A DNA stretch of 64,000 nucleotides. Source: JARYGU01 sp033795365 (GTDB lineage Bacteria; Pseudomonadota; Alphaproteobacteria; Rhizobiales; Rhizobiaceae). Numbering within the stretch: position 1 is the first letter of the stretch; each line of letters opens with the position of its first letter. The position numbers and the translations under genes were made by a program. The stretch lies in NCBI GenBank assembly GCA_033795365.1, contig JARYGU010000007.1:1-64000 (forward strand), given 5' to 3'. A model generated the notes under the pieces. That model was not told the origin of the DNA. It ran no database searches and was given only the letters and a program-made list of their open reading frames with translations. Positions 49,046 through 57,174 of the stretch are shown here, piece after piece.

Positions 49046-49996
49046 ATGAAGCCCTACTACTGGGAATCCGAGCACGGCAATTTCGGCGACGATCTCAATC
49101 TCTGGCTCTGGGATTTCCTTTTGCCCGGTTTTCGCGATGTCCATCCCGAAACGCTGCTCGTCGGCGTCGGCACCGTCCTGAACCGGGCGCTGCTGCCGGA
49201 GGAAGGCCACAAGCTCGTCATCGGAAGCGGCTTCGGCTACGGTTCTCTGCCCGATATGAGCGATGCGGCCAAGTGGGACATACGGTGCGTGCGCGGGCCG
49301 TTGACCGCGCAGAAGGTCGGGATAGCGAAGGAGCTCGGGATCATCGATCCGGCCGTCATGGTGGCCGAGATGCCGGAATTCCGCGGTCTGCCGAAAGCGT
49401 ACAAGAAAAGCTTCGTGCCGCATTGGGAATCGGCAATCGCCGGCATGTGGCCGGTCGTCTGCGACACGGTGGGTCTCACCTATATCGATCCGCGCGGCGA
49501 TGCCAGGGAGGTCATCCGCCAGATCGCGCAGTCCGAACTGATCGTCGCGGAATCCATGCATGGCGCCATCCTTGCCGATGCCTTCCGCGTGCCGTGGGTT
49601 GCGGTGACGACGTCGCAGAGCATCAACAGCTTCAAGTGGAACGACTGGGCGCAGACGCTCGGCGTGACCTATCGCCCGAGGCGGGTGCCGATATCGAGCC
49701 GTGCCGAGGCGATCATCAAGGGCGGACGGTTCTGGGGCGTCGATTTCGAGACCGACGCCCCTGCGCCGGAGGATCCGAACCGCAAGGCGATCGACGGCGA
49801 CATCATCGTCGCCGCGCGCGAGCCGCGGCAGACCTCGCTGCGCCGGGCTGCAAAGCAGTTGCTGGCCGCTCCCTCGACGCTCGCGCTCTGGCAGGCGAGC
49901 CGTGCGGAACCGCAGCTCAGCGACGACGCCCGCCTTGCCGGGCGCAAGGAACTTTTCCTTGCAGCGCTGGAAGGCATCCGCCGGGACTATTTCTGA
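49046..49996 (+). CDS. exoV: Succinoglycan pyruvyl transferase ExoV
   Basis: ExoV adds the 4,6-linked pyruvate ketal to the terminal glucose, using phosphoenolpyruvate. The 316-residue protein matches the polysaccharide pyruvyl transferase family: the start MKPYYWESEHGNFGDDLNLW, VGVGTVLNRALLPEEGHKLV, IRCVRGPLTAQKVGI and SELIVAESMHGAILADAFRV, with the conserved SMHGAI. AAGGAGAAGG precedes the ATG. The end overlaps the exoU end by ten bases in convergent orientation, so no terminator fits between them. Confidence 0.94.
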   Translation: MKPYYWESEHGNFGDDLNLWLWDFLLPGFRDVHPETLLVGVGTVLNRALLPEEGHKLVIGSGFGYGSLPDMSDAAKWDIRCVRGPLTAQKVGIAKELGIIDPAVMVAEMPEFRGLPKAYKKSFVPHWESAIAGMWPVVCDTVGLTYIDPRGDAREVIRQIAQSELIVAESMHGAILADAFRVPWVAVTTSQSINSFKWNDWAQTLGVTYRPRRVPISSRAEAIIKGGRFWGVDFETDAPAPEDPNRKAIDGDIIVAAREPRQTSLRRAAKQLLAAPSTLALWQASRAEPQLSDDARLAGRKELFLAALEGIRRDYF

Positions 49997-51006
49997 ACGG
50001 TCTCGGGAACGGCAGGCAGGAGATAGCGCAGACCTCCCGAACCGCCGAGCGCGACCGGTGCCGCATCACGCGGCTTCACGAAGCGCTCCGTCTTGTCGGC
50101 GAGAATGCCGCCGGCAATCGCCGGAAATGCCGCCGGGTGGGTCAGCGCGTAGCGGAGTGCGGCGGCGAGCCCTTCGTTGTTCTTGAGATCGAGGAAGTGG
50201 CGCAACTCGTAACGGCCGCGGATATGCGCCTCATGCCTGCGGATCAGGCTTGCCGCGTCCGCGGACAATTCGGGATCGGTGAGCATCGCCCGGTCGGCCT
50301 CGTAGAGGCGTTTCAGGTCTTGCGTGCGGTGGCTGCCACTCAACGAATTGTGCCGCACGACCGCGCCGTAACCGCAGCTGTGGATGACTTTGTAGCGGGC
50401 TCCCTTTATCAGCGCGCGGGCGTAGAGATCGTAATCCTCGCCGAGCCGCAGCTCTTCCTTGTAGCGGAGTCCGTGGCTTGCCAGAAAATCGCGCCGCATC
50501 ACCGGTTTCAGGAAGCCGATCTCGCCGCGGCGCACGCCGCGCCTGGAAATATTGCCCTCTATGAAATCGGCGAGGCTGATCGTGCGCGAATGCGGCTGGA
50601 AATGCTCTATCTCGAGATGCGCGCGCGACGCCCGCATCTCGTCGACGAACGCGATGTTGTCGGCGATGAAATCCCAGTCGGGCTGGGAAAGAAGCTGGCG
50701 GAAGCGACCGGGAAGAAAGAAATCGTCGGCGTCGAGTATCGCGACCAGGGGAGCGTGCGAAATGTCGACCGCATGATTGCGGGCGGCGGCCGGTCCCCTG
50801 TTCGCCTCGAAACGGACAATCTGCAGGCGTCCGCTGCCGTCATCCGCGGCACCCGCCGCTTCGCCGGTCGCATCCGTCGAGCCATCGTCGATGACCACGA
50901 CCTCCCGCGTCTCCGGTTCCGCAAGTGCGGATGTGACAGCCCGCGCGATCGTGGCGGAGGCGTTCTTCGCAGCGATGATGACGCATATGTCGGAGGTTTC
51001 GGTCAC
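49987..51006 (-). CDS. exoU: Succinoglycan glucosyltransferase ExoU (GT2)
   Basis: ExoU adds the sixth sugar in S. meliloti. The start is a GTG at 51006 with GGGAG eight bases upstream, giving 339 residues. Motifs are ICVIIAAKNASATIARAVTS, EVVVIDDGSTDAT, NRGPAAARNHAVDI, LVAILDADDFFLPGRFRQLL and RLGEDYDLYARALIKGARYK. It lies on the minus strand, convergent with exoV and upstream of no other gene in that direction. Function is from family and cluster position. Confidence 0.92.
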   Translation of the reverse strand: MTETSDICVIIAAKNASATIARAVTSALAEPETREVVVIDDGSTDATGEAAGAADDGSGRLQIVRFEANRGPAAARNHAVDISHAPLVAILDADDFFLPGRFRQLLSQPDWDFIADNIAFVDEMRASRAHLEIEHFQPHSRTISLADFIEGNISRRGVRRGEIGFLKPVMRRDFLASHGLRYKEELRLGEDYDLYARALIKGARYKVIHSCGYGAVVRHNSLSGSHRTQDLKRLYEADRAMLTDPELSADAASLIRRHEAHIRGRYELRHFLDLKNNEGLAAALRYALTHPAAFPAIAGGILADKTERFVKPRDAAPVALGGSGGLRYLLPAVPETVQK

Positions 51007-51153
51007 GCGCGTGTCTCCCTTTTCAGTGCGGGGTGATCTTCGGACGGGCCGCGGAAGGCTGACGGCAACATGGATGCCGATCATGTCGCAAAGAGGGCCA
51101 TAGTCAACCGCAAGCGACGTGCGGTGAATGCCGCAGAGGGAGAGACGCAGGAT

Positions 51154-51444
51154 CTAGAGGTTGGAATGACCCGGCTTGTTCAGGTTCGATACGGTGAGCT
51201 TGGCTGGCTGATCCTCTGCAAGAGGTTTGGCCGGGCTCGAATGCTCGGCGGAGGAGCGCCGGCGTTCGCGCGCCTCCTTCCAGACGAGAAAAAGGGTTGC
51301 TGCAAAATAGCCGACCTGCAGCAGGACCGCACATATCAGGGTCTGGATCAGCGTGTCGAAGAGGGAATTCGTCAGAAAGTAGGTTGCGACCGCAAAGACA
51401 ATCAGCGCGCCAATCATACTCGCAAGGGCACGGGGTGCGTACAT
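51154..51444 (-). CDS. exoX: Exopolysaccharide production repressor ExoX
   Basis: ExoX is a small inner-membrane protein that lowers succinoglycan synthesis after translation, probably by acting on ExoY; the exoX/exoY dosage ratio sets output in S. meliloti. The 96-residue product has two helices (MYAPRALASMIGALIVFAVA and TLIQTLICAVLLQVGYFAAT) followed by FLVWKEARERRR and a polar Pro/Ser tail. I chose the ATG at 51444, with GAGG seven bases upstream; another ATG five codons earlier is possible. It is divergent from exoY across 807 bases. Confidence 0.93.
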   Translation of the reverse strand: MYAPRALASMIGALIVFAVATYFLTNSLFDTLIQTLICAVLLQVGYFAATLFLVWKEARERRRSSAEHSSPAKPLAEDQPAKLTVSNLNKPGHSNL

Positions 51445-52251
51445 GGCGCTACCTCGCATCCCGATGTCTGATCCGAAAGCTCATCCTCAGTGCCTTCTCC
51501 TCACAGGCTGTAAACTATATATCGACTAACGCGCCTGGTTTCAATCTTCGCAGGTATGCCGAAAAAGCTTCCCGCACTGCACCTGCCATCTGTAGAATGC
51601 ATGGATAGGCCTTTCGGTTCGGTTACGATTCCACATCGGATTCTTCCTAAATCGGCGATTGCAACCCCAGGATGCCGATTTGTCAGGCCGGAACCGGTGC
51701 AGAATCATTCGGCCATGACCGCCTTCCGTTCCCGAAACCTGCCTTGTTTTGGACACTTACAACAGCGTATGCGCGAGTTACCGGGCTGCCCGCATCTCCT
51801 GATTAGCCGATTGAAGAGGGTCGCGATCAACTTTTGTTACAAAATTAGAATATGCGAATGGAAAAATGTGCAGTGCAGCAAAATGATGCGACGCAAAATT
51901 TTTCTCCCATTCATGCGATTTTAACTGTTTCCTAAAGTAGTAATGGAGGCTGTATATGTAGATTCAGCGTACAGTGAATTTATTCTTGCAGTAAAAATAG
52001 GAAGTAAACACCGTTTCACGGTATTTCCTGTAAATAAGACTTTCGTTCGGCGTCGTATAAACCTCCAGGAGTTCGATGCGGGGCACTTTTTACAGGTTAA
52101 ACTTATATTAGTATCATCTTAATTTCAAATCGGGACACTGCTGTTTTCAGGGCCCATCTTCAAAAAACAAAATCTGACCATACACTGACACTTGGATAGC
52201 TTCTATCCCTCGGGGACCCGACCAATCGCCAACCTAAGTGGAGTCATCTCT
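51445..52251. promoter_or_regulatory. Large exoX-exoY divergent control region
   Basis: These 807 bases hold no credible gene, and the right two thirds are much more AT-rich than the genes around. Elements seen are GCACTGCA (51574-51581); the block AAAATTAGAA, seven bases, ATGGAAAAATGT (51841-51869) shared with exoH; and TGCAGTGCA at 51869-51877 running on from it. Several AT-rich stretches between 51930 and 52190 could hold exoY promoters. A long leader with several control inputs is known for exoY in S. meliloti. Confidence 0.65.
51841..51877 (+). promoter_or_regulatory. Shared exo regulatory block, copy 2, with abutting TGCAGTGCA
   Basis: The block has the same parts and spacing as 46186-46214: AAAATTAGAA, seven bases, ATGGAAAAATGT. 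Here TGCAGTGCA overlaps its last base and continues into GCAAAA. TGCAGCAAAA (51874-51883) is also found at 46112-46121 near exoH. Two separate matches between the same two promoter regions make a shared regulator likely. Confidence 0.6.
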
Positions 52252-52929
52252 ATGAAGTCCGCGACTCGATCGGCCAACACGCCGTTTTTCGACAGTACCG
52301 CAGCCGGCACCCCGCCGGTGGGAGGAATATCAAAAAGGGGATTTGATGTTCTCGCAGCACTGGCAGCGCTCATCTTCTTCAGCCCTCTTTTTCTGCTGAT
52401 CATGGCCCTCGTCAAATTCTCCGACGGTGGCAGCATTTTCTATGGACATCGCCGCATCGGCCACAACGGGCAGAGCTTTCGCTGCCTGAAGTTCCGCACG
52501 ATGGTGGAGAACGGCGATCGTGTGCTTCAGGACTATTTGAAGAATAATCCCGAAGCCTATGAGGAGTGGCGCACCACGCGCAAATTGCAGAACGATCCTC
52601 GCGTCACCATCGTGGGCAGCGTTCTGCGCAAGCTCAGCCTCGACGAACTTCCGCAGCTGCTCAATATCATCCGCGGTGATATGAGCATCGTCGGCCCGCG
52701 ACCGGTGGTCGAGGACGAACTGGAACTCTACGAGGCAGCGGCCGTCTACTACCTCCAGACCCGTCCAGGTCTTACCGGCTTGTGGCAGGTCAGCGGCCGC
52801 AACGACGTCTCCTATGCGTCGCGCATCGCCTTCGACATGCACTACGTCAAGAACTGGTCTCTGGTGAACGATATCATCATCGTCGCAAGAACCGTTCCTG
52901 CCGTCTGCCTCTCCCGCGGCAGCTACTGA
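52252..52929 (+). CDS. exoY: Undecaprenyl-phosphate galactose phosphotransferase ExoY
   Basis: ExoY starts succinoglycan synthesis by placing galactose-1-phosphate on the lipid carrier, at the inner membrane. It has 225 residues from the ATG at 52252 (GGAG eight bases upstream), which gives the conserved MKSATRSANTPFF start. One membrane segment (DVLAALAALIFFSPLFLLIM) precedes the bacterial sugar-transferase core: GHRRIGHNGQSFRCLKFRTM, VLRKLSLDELPQLLNIIRGD, MSIVGPRPVVEDELELY and RPGLTGLWQVSGRNDVSYAS. An open frame extends 20 codons upstream without support. A perfect palindrome follows, then exoF. Confidence 0.96.
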   Translation: MKSATRSANTPFFDSTAAGTPPVGGISKRGFDVLAALAALIFFSPLFLLIMALVKFSDGGSIFYGHRRIGHNGQSFRCLKFRTMVENGDRVLQDYLKNNPEAYEEWRTTRKLQNDPRVTIVGSVLRKLSLDELPQLLNIIRGDMSIVGPRPVVEDELELYEAAAVYYLQTRPGLTGLWQVSGRNDVSYASRIAFDMHYVKNWSLVNDIIIVARTVPAVCLSRGSY

Positions 52930-52940
52930 TCCGAAGTAAC

Positions 52941-52960
52941 CAGCCGCTTCGAAGCGGCTG
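52941..52960 (+). promoter_or_regulatory. Perfect 20-bp palindrome between exoY and exoF
   Basis: CAGCCGCTTC is followed directly by GAAGCGGCTG, 11 bases after the exoY stop and 32 before exoF. In RNA it makes a strong hairpin without a T-tract, fitting attenuation or protection of the exoY message. Confidence 0.6.
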
Positions 52961-52992
52961 CACTACTGCCGAAACGCCAAGGGGGTTTCCAA

Positions 52993-54276
52993 ATGAACAT
53001 GTCATCGTTCTGGGGAGGACGCGAAGGCTTCCGCCCTCGTTGCACTTTATTGCGAGCCGTCGTCTGCCTGGGGCTGATGACGGTTCCGGCCATTGCCGTG
53101 TCCGGACCGGCGAGCGCGGAGGAATACCGCCTCGGCGTTATGGACAAGATCCGGGTGCGGGTCGCCGAATGGCGGACTGCGGAAGGGGAGGTGCGGGACT
53201 GGTCCGCGATCAGCGGCGATTACACGGTCGGCGCCTCCGGCGCCATATCCCTGCCCTTCGTCGGGGAAGTCCCGGTTTCGGGCAAGACAACCGCGGAGAT
53301 CTCCGAGGAGGTCGGGTCGAAGATGCAGGCGCTCTTCGGCATGCGCGACAGGCCTTCCGCCTCCGTGGAGCTTGCGCAGTACCGGCCGATCTATATCTCC
53401 GGCGAGGTGGAAACGCCGGGCGAATATCCCTATGCGCCCAATCTCACCGTGCTGAAGGCGCTGAGCCTCGGCGGCGGGCTTCGCCGGGCCGATTCCGGTC
53501 AGCGTTTCGCGCGGGATTTCCTGCGCTCCCAGGGGGAATCCGAGGTGCTTATCTCGGAACGCAATCGTCTGCTCGTCCGTCGCGCCCGCCTGCAGGCGGA
53601 GCTGGCCGAGAAAAAGGAAATCGAAATGCCGGCTGAGCTCAAGAACGTTCCGGGCGCTGCCACGCTGCTGGAGAGCGAGCTTGCCCTGCTGCAGTCACGC
53701 GACAAGCGGATGGAACTGCAGCTGACCGCGCTCGCCGACCTCAAATCGCTTCTGCAGTCAGAGATCGTGTCGCTCGCCAAGAATTCGGAAACGCAGACGC
53801 GGCAGCTTACGATCGTCGACGAGGACCGCAAGAAAGTCGACGCCCTTGCCGAAAAGGGGCTGGCGATCAGTTCCCGCAGGCTTGCTCTCGAGCAGCGGTC
53901 CGCGGACCTGCAGACCACCTTGCTCAACATAGACACGAACTCCTTGCGGGCCAAGCAGGACATCAACAGGGCGATCCAGGACGAGACCACACTTCGTAAC
54001 GACCGGGATGCCCAGCTCTATGAACAACTGCAGGCAACCGAGCAGCAACTGGACCAGATCGCGCTCCAGCTCGGCACGAGCCGCGACCTCATGGCCGAGG
54101 CGCTGCTGCAATCGGGCCAGGCGGCCGCGCTCAAGGACAGCAGTCTCGCCAATGTCCGCTACTCCATCGTCCGGGAAAAGGATGGCGCGACGAAGGAAAT
54201 GCCGGCCGACGAGAACACGAAGGTCCTGCCGGGCGACGTCATCAAAGTGAACGTCAGCCTCGCCGTCACCCAGTGA
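52993..54276 (+). CDS. exoF: Succinoglycan export protein ExoF (Wza/PES family)
   Basis: ExoF is an envelope protein with a polysaccharide-export domain, needed for the first step and export of succinoglycan. The 427-residue protein has a signal peptide (region VVCLGLMTVPAIAVSGPASA). The PES domain follows (EYRLGVMDKIRVRVAEW, DYTVGASGAISLPFVGEVPV), then an SLBB-like segment (RPIYISGEVETPGEYPYAPN, ALSLGGGLRRADSG). A long coiled coil fills the second half, and a C-terminal strand (NTKVLPGDVIKVNVSL) ends it. AAGGGGG is seven bases before the ATG. It lies between exoY and exoQ in one operon. Confidence 0.95.
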   Translation: MNMSSFWGGREGFRPRCTLLRAVVCLGLMTVPAIAVSGPASAEEYRLGVMDKIRVRVAEWRTAEGEVRDWSAISGDYTVGASGAISLPFVGEVPVSGKTTAEISEEVGSKMQALFGMRDRPSASVELAQYRPIYISGEVETPGEYPYAPNLTVLKALSLGGGLRRADSGQRFARDFLRSQGESEVLISERNRLLVRRARLQAELAEKKEIEMPAELKNVPGAATLLESELALLQSRDKRMELQLTALADLKSLLQSEIVSLAKNSETQTRQLTIVDEDRKKVDALAEKGLAISSRRLALEQRSADLQTTLLNIDTNSLRAKQDINRAIQDETTLRNDRDAQLYEQLQATEQQLDQIALQLGTSRDLMAEALLQSGQAAALKDSSLANVRYSIVREKDGATKEMPADENTKVLPGDVIKVNVSLAVTQ

Positions 54277-54286
54277 GGTGCTGCTG

Positions 54287-55576
54287 ATGCGGATTGCCAA
54301 AGCAAGCCTGATCCAGCCGGGCGAAAACCAGCTCTACGGCATCGCGGCCGTAGCGCTGTCCCTGTTCGTCTTCGCCTATTCCACCCGTTTCGGGCAGGTA
54401 TCGGTCCTGGTCTATTATGCGCTCTGGCTGCCGCTGGTGCTGGTCGACTACCGGCGCGTCCTCGGGAACTATGCGAAATATATCTGGATCCTGGGGTTCA
54501 CGGTCTTCGCATGCCTGACGGTGTTCTGGTCCGCGGCTCCATCCCTGACGGCGCGCACGGGCATCCAGTATCTTTCGCATGTCATCTGCGCGCTCATTGC
54601 CATGCGGACCATCGATATCCGTACGCTGACGCGCGGTGCGGCGGTGGGGATCGGCCTCGTGCTCGTCTATTCGCTGCTGTTCGGCATCTATCTTTTCGAT
54701 CCGCTCGACGGCAGTTTCAGCTTCGTCGGCGCGTTCTCCTCCAAGAATCAGCTGGGGTTCTATGCGTCGCTCGGCATCTATTTCGTTTTTGCGGCGGTTT
54801 TTCTCCTGCGTGAGAAGGGTCTCTGGCTCGGCTCCTACGCGGTCGTCGGCCTGATTGCGTGCTACTCGCTGGCGGCCTCGCAATCGGCGACTTCCGTGCT
54901 GACGACGGGCGCGGTGATCGGGCTTTCGCTCGGCATGCGGGTCATGGGCATGCTGTCGCCCCGCCATCGCAAGGGAATTCTCGCCGCCGGCATCGTGTTC
55001 GCGATCATGGGGGCTGCTGCCTTCATCTATGGTGGTGGGTTCGAGCTGGTTCTCGGGGCTTTCGGCAAGGACGCGACGCTGACCGGCCGCACCTATCTCT
55101 GGCAGCAGGGGATGGAGGCTGCCGGCGATACGCCGATCTTCGGCGTGGGATACCAGGCCTATTGGGTGAAGGGCTTCTCCGAGGCCGAGCGGCTGTGGGA
55201 CGAGTTCTTCATCGAGTCGCGCAGCGGATTCCACTTCCACAACACTTTCATCGAGTCCATGGTCGAAACCGGCCTGATCGGGCTCCTGTTGCTCTGCCTC
55301 GTGCTCTGCACGACGCTCATCGGGCATTTCAAGCGCCTGCTTGCCTACGAGCAGAATCCCGAATCGTCACTGCTGTTCGGTATCGCGGCGCTGCTCGTCG
55401 TGCGCGCCTTCGTCGAGATCGACGTGATGACGCCCTATCACGTCGGTTCGTTCCTGCTTTACTTCGCTGCCGGAAAGCTGACGCTTGCTCCCGCCGCGTC
55501 AAGGATGACTGCATATGCGGGAAGGGCTTATGTCATCAGCCGGCGCATGGCATCGCCGCGCGCGGCGGGCGTCTGA
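54287..55576 (+). CDS. exoQ: Succinoglycan polymerase ExoQ (Wzy-like)
   Basis: ExoQ is needed to join repeat units into high-molecular-weight succinoglycan in the inner membrane. The 429-residue protein has about 11 hydrophobic helices and the O-antigen ligase/polymerase-type periplasmic loop. That loop carries TLTGRTYLWQQGMEAAGDTP, FGVGYQAYWVKGFSEAERLW and the key GFHFHNTFIESMVETGLIGL. The ATG at 54287 has GAGGT seven bases upstream and lies ten bases after exoF. In S. meliloti exoZ and exoB follow; here an unrelated convergent gene follows. Confidence 0.94.
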   Translation: MRIAKASLIQPGENQLYGIAAVALSLFVFAYSTRFGQVSVLVYYALWLPLVLVDYRRVLGNYAKYIWILGFTVFACLTVFWSAAPSLTARTGIQYLSHVICALIAMRTIDIRTLTRGAAVGIGLVLVYSLLFGIYLFDPLDGSFSFVGAFSSKNQLGFYASLGIYFVFAAVFLLREKGLWLGSYAVVGLIACYSLAASQSATSVLTTGAVIGLSLGMRVMGMLSPRHRKGILAAGIVFAIMGAAAFIYGGGFELVLGAFGKDATLTGRTYLWQQGMEAAGDTPIFGVGYQAYWVKGFSEAERLWDEFFIESRSGFHFHNTFIESMVETGLIGLLLLCLVLCTTLIGHFKRLLAYEQNPESSLLFGIAALLVVRAFVEIDVMTPYHVGSFLLYFAAGKLTLAPAASRMTAYAGRAYVISRRMASPRAAGV

Positions 55577-55647
55577 CCTCGCGACGACTTTCCGCCCCGA
55601 AGGGAATGCCGGTACACCCACCCTTCGTCCATAACGGAAGGACAATC

Positions 55648-56076
55648 TTACTCGGCAGGTGCGTTCATCGCCCAGGTGACACCGAAGGGATCGCGGAGCT
55701 GGCCGTAGCGGTCGCCCCAGAACATCAGCTCGATCGGCATCACTACTTCTGCGCCGGCGTCGACCGCGCGCTTCCACCAGGCATCGATGTCGTCGACGGG
55801 CAGCAGCATCGAGAAGCCTTGCGGTCGCTCAAGGGGATGGCCGTATTCCGGGTAGGGATCGCTCAGCATCAGCGAACTGCCGTTGATGTGGAGATGGATA
55901 TGCATCGTGCGGCCTTGCTCGTCGACGGGATGGCGGGCGACCTCCACCGCACCGAAGGCGCGCTTATAGAATTCCGCCGCCTTCACGGATCCGTCCACCT
56001 GCAGATAGGCGACCAGCCCTCCCAGGACTTCGGGGGCCTTTTGCGGGATTTCGGTCTTTTCTGCTGCTGCGCTCAT
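55648..56076 (-). CDS. VOC-family (glyoxalase/bleomycin-resistance-like) protein
   Basis: This is a small cytoplasmic protein of the vicinal-oxygen-chelate fold, 142 residues from the ATG at 56076, which has AGGAG seven bases upstream. The pattern LGGLVAYLQVDGSVKAAEFY, KRAFGAVEVARH, MHIHLHINGSSLMLSDPYPE and the late SMLLPVDDIDAWWKRAVDAG with DRYGQLRDPFGVTWAM is that of PhnB-like VOC proteins. Its second half has the ligand-type His and Glu positions only partly, so enzymatic activity is not certain. It converges on exoQ and stands alone. Confidence 0.88.
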   Translation of the reverse strand: MSAAAEKTEIPQKAPEVLGGLVAYLQVDGSVKAAEFYKRAFGAVEVARHPVDEQGRTMHIHLHINGSSLMLSDPYPEYGHPLERPQGFSMLLPVDDIDAWWKRAVDAGAEVVMPIELMFWGDRYGQLRDPFGVTWAMNAPAE

Positions 56077-56191
56077 GTCCATTCTCCTTAAGGATGATTG
56101 TTCCGCCCTCTTGGGCTTTTTTGAAGACGAACCGGCCTCGTTCCTCCCGACATCACCCGGCGAATATTTCCAAAGAGCCTCCCGCATATGT

Positions 56192-57070
56192 TCAGGCGCC
56201 GCGCAGCATTTCGATGATTGCCGAGAAATCGCGGCCACCATTGCCTTGCTTCTCGAACAATGCGTAAAGCTGCGCGGCCTCCGCTCCGAGCGGGGTGGAG
56301 GCACCGGCGGCGAGGGCCGCCTCCTGCGCCAGCATCAGGTCCTTCAGCATTAACGCCGCCGCAAAGCCCGGCTGGTAGCCGTTGTTGGCCGGAGAGGTCG
56401 GAACCGGGCCGGGAACGGGGCAATAGGTGGTGATCGACCAGCACTGGCCGGAGGAGGTGGAGGCGACGTCGAAGAGAGCCTGGTGCGACAGCCCCAGCTT
56501 TTCGGCAAGCGCGAAGGCCTCGCAGACGCCGATCATGGATATGCCGAGGATCATGTTGTTGCAGATCTTCGCCGCCTGTCCGGCACCGGGGCCGCCGCAA
56601 TGGACGATCTTGCGCCCCATCGCTTCGAGGATGGGCTTTGCCTGCGCGAAGGCTGCCTCCGATCCCCCTGCCATGAAGGTCAGGGTGCCGGCCGCTGCGC
56701 CGCCGGTTCCTCCCGAAACGGGCGCATCGAGCGAGAGCACGCGGCCTCCGTCAACCAGCCCATGGGCCTTTTTCGCGCTTGCTACATCGATGGTCGAGCA
56801 GTCGATGAGGAGGCTTTTTCCAGAGGCGAGCCCCGCCAGCTCGGTCCAGACGGTCAGGACGTGCTGGCCCTTCGGCAGCATGGTGATGACGCATTCGGCA
56901 CCCGAGACCGCCTCACCGAGCGAGGCCGCCGGCAGGATGCCGGTTGCGGCAGCGGCTTTCATGGAGGCTTCCGCGAGGTCGAAACCGGCAACCTCATGGC
57001 CGGCCTTCACCAGGTTTGCGGCCATGGGGCCGCCCATATTGCCCAGTCCGATGAATGCGATCCTGGCCAT
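56192..57070 (-). CDS. mmsB: 3-hydroxyisobutyrate dehydrogenase
   Basis: MmsB oxidises 3-hydroxyisobutyrate to methylmalonate semialdehyde with NAD in valine breakdown. The 292-residue protein has the Rossmann start MARIAFIGLGNMGGPMAANL, the substrate-site signature DAPVSGGTGGAAAGTLTFM, the catalytic-Lys region GGPGAGQAAKICNNM and a C-terminal NNGYQPGFAAALMLKDL. These set it apart from general beta-hydroxyacid dehydrogenases. It lies downstream of the 3-hydroxyisobutyryl-CoA hydrolase-like gene across a 101-base spacer that holds a repeat element. Confidence 0.94.
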   Translation of the reverse strand: MARIAFIGLGNMGGPMAANLVKAGHEVAGFDLAEASMKAAAATGILPAASLGEAVSGAECVITMLPKGQHVLTVWTELAGLASGKSLLIDCSTIDVASAKKAHGLVDGGRVLSLDAPVSGGTGGAAAGTLTFMAGGSEAAFAQAKPILEAMGRKIVHCGGPGAGQAAKICNNMILGISMIGVCEAFALAEKLGLSHQALFDVASTSSGQCWSITTYCPVPGPVPTSPANNGYQPGFAAALMLKDLMLAQEAALAAGASTPLGAEAAQLYALFEKQGNGGRDFSAIIEMLRGA

Positions 57071-57091
57071 GACGTTTTCTCCCTGTCCTGG

Positions 57092-57174
57092 AGCGTTTCC
57101 GTTTTTCCCCGAGCCACGGAACGCTTCATCTCCTCGTTTTTACGCCGCCATGCACCTTTCCGGGAATTGCTTTA
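57092..57174. repeat. Degraded RIME-type palindromic element
   Basis: AGCGTTTCCGT (57092-57102) pairs with ACGGAACGCT (57116-57125) with one bulge, followed by CTCCTCGTTTTTACGC and a tail GGGAATTGCTTTAG. This order resembles, from memory, a second family of Rhizobiaceae intergenic mosaic repeats, with the central part missing. It reaches into the stop codon of the hydrolase gene. Confidence 0.6.

Noticed and set aside
55598..55627. CGAAGGG/CCCTTCG inverted repeat as terminator between exoQ and the VOC gene
   Set aside because: The 7-bp stem has a 16-base loop and no T-tract; too weak to call, although a terminator would be expected between these convergent genes.
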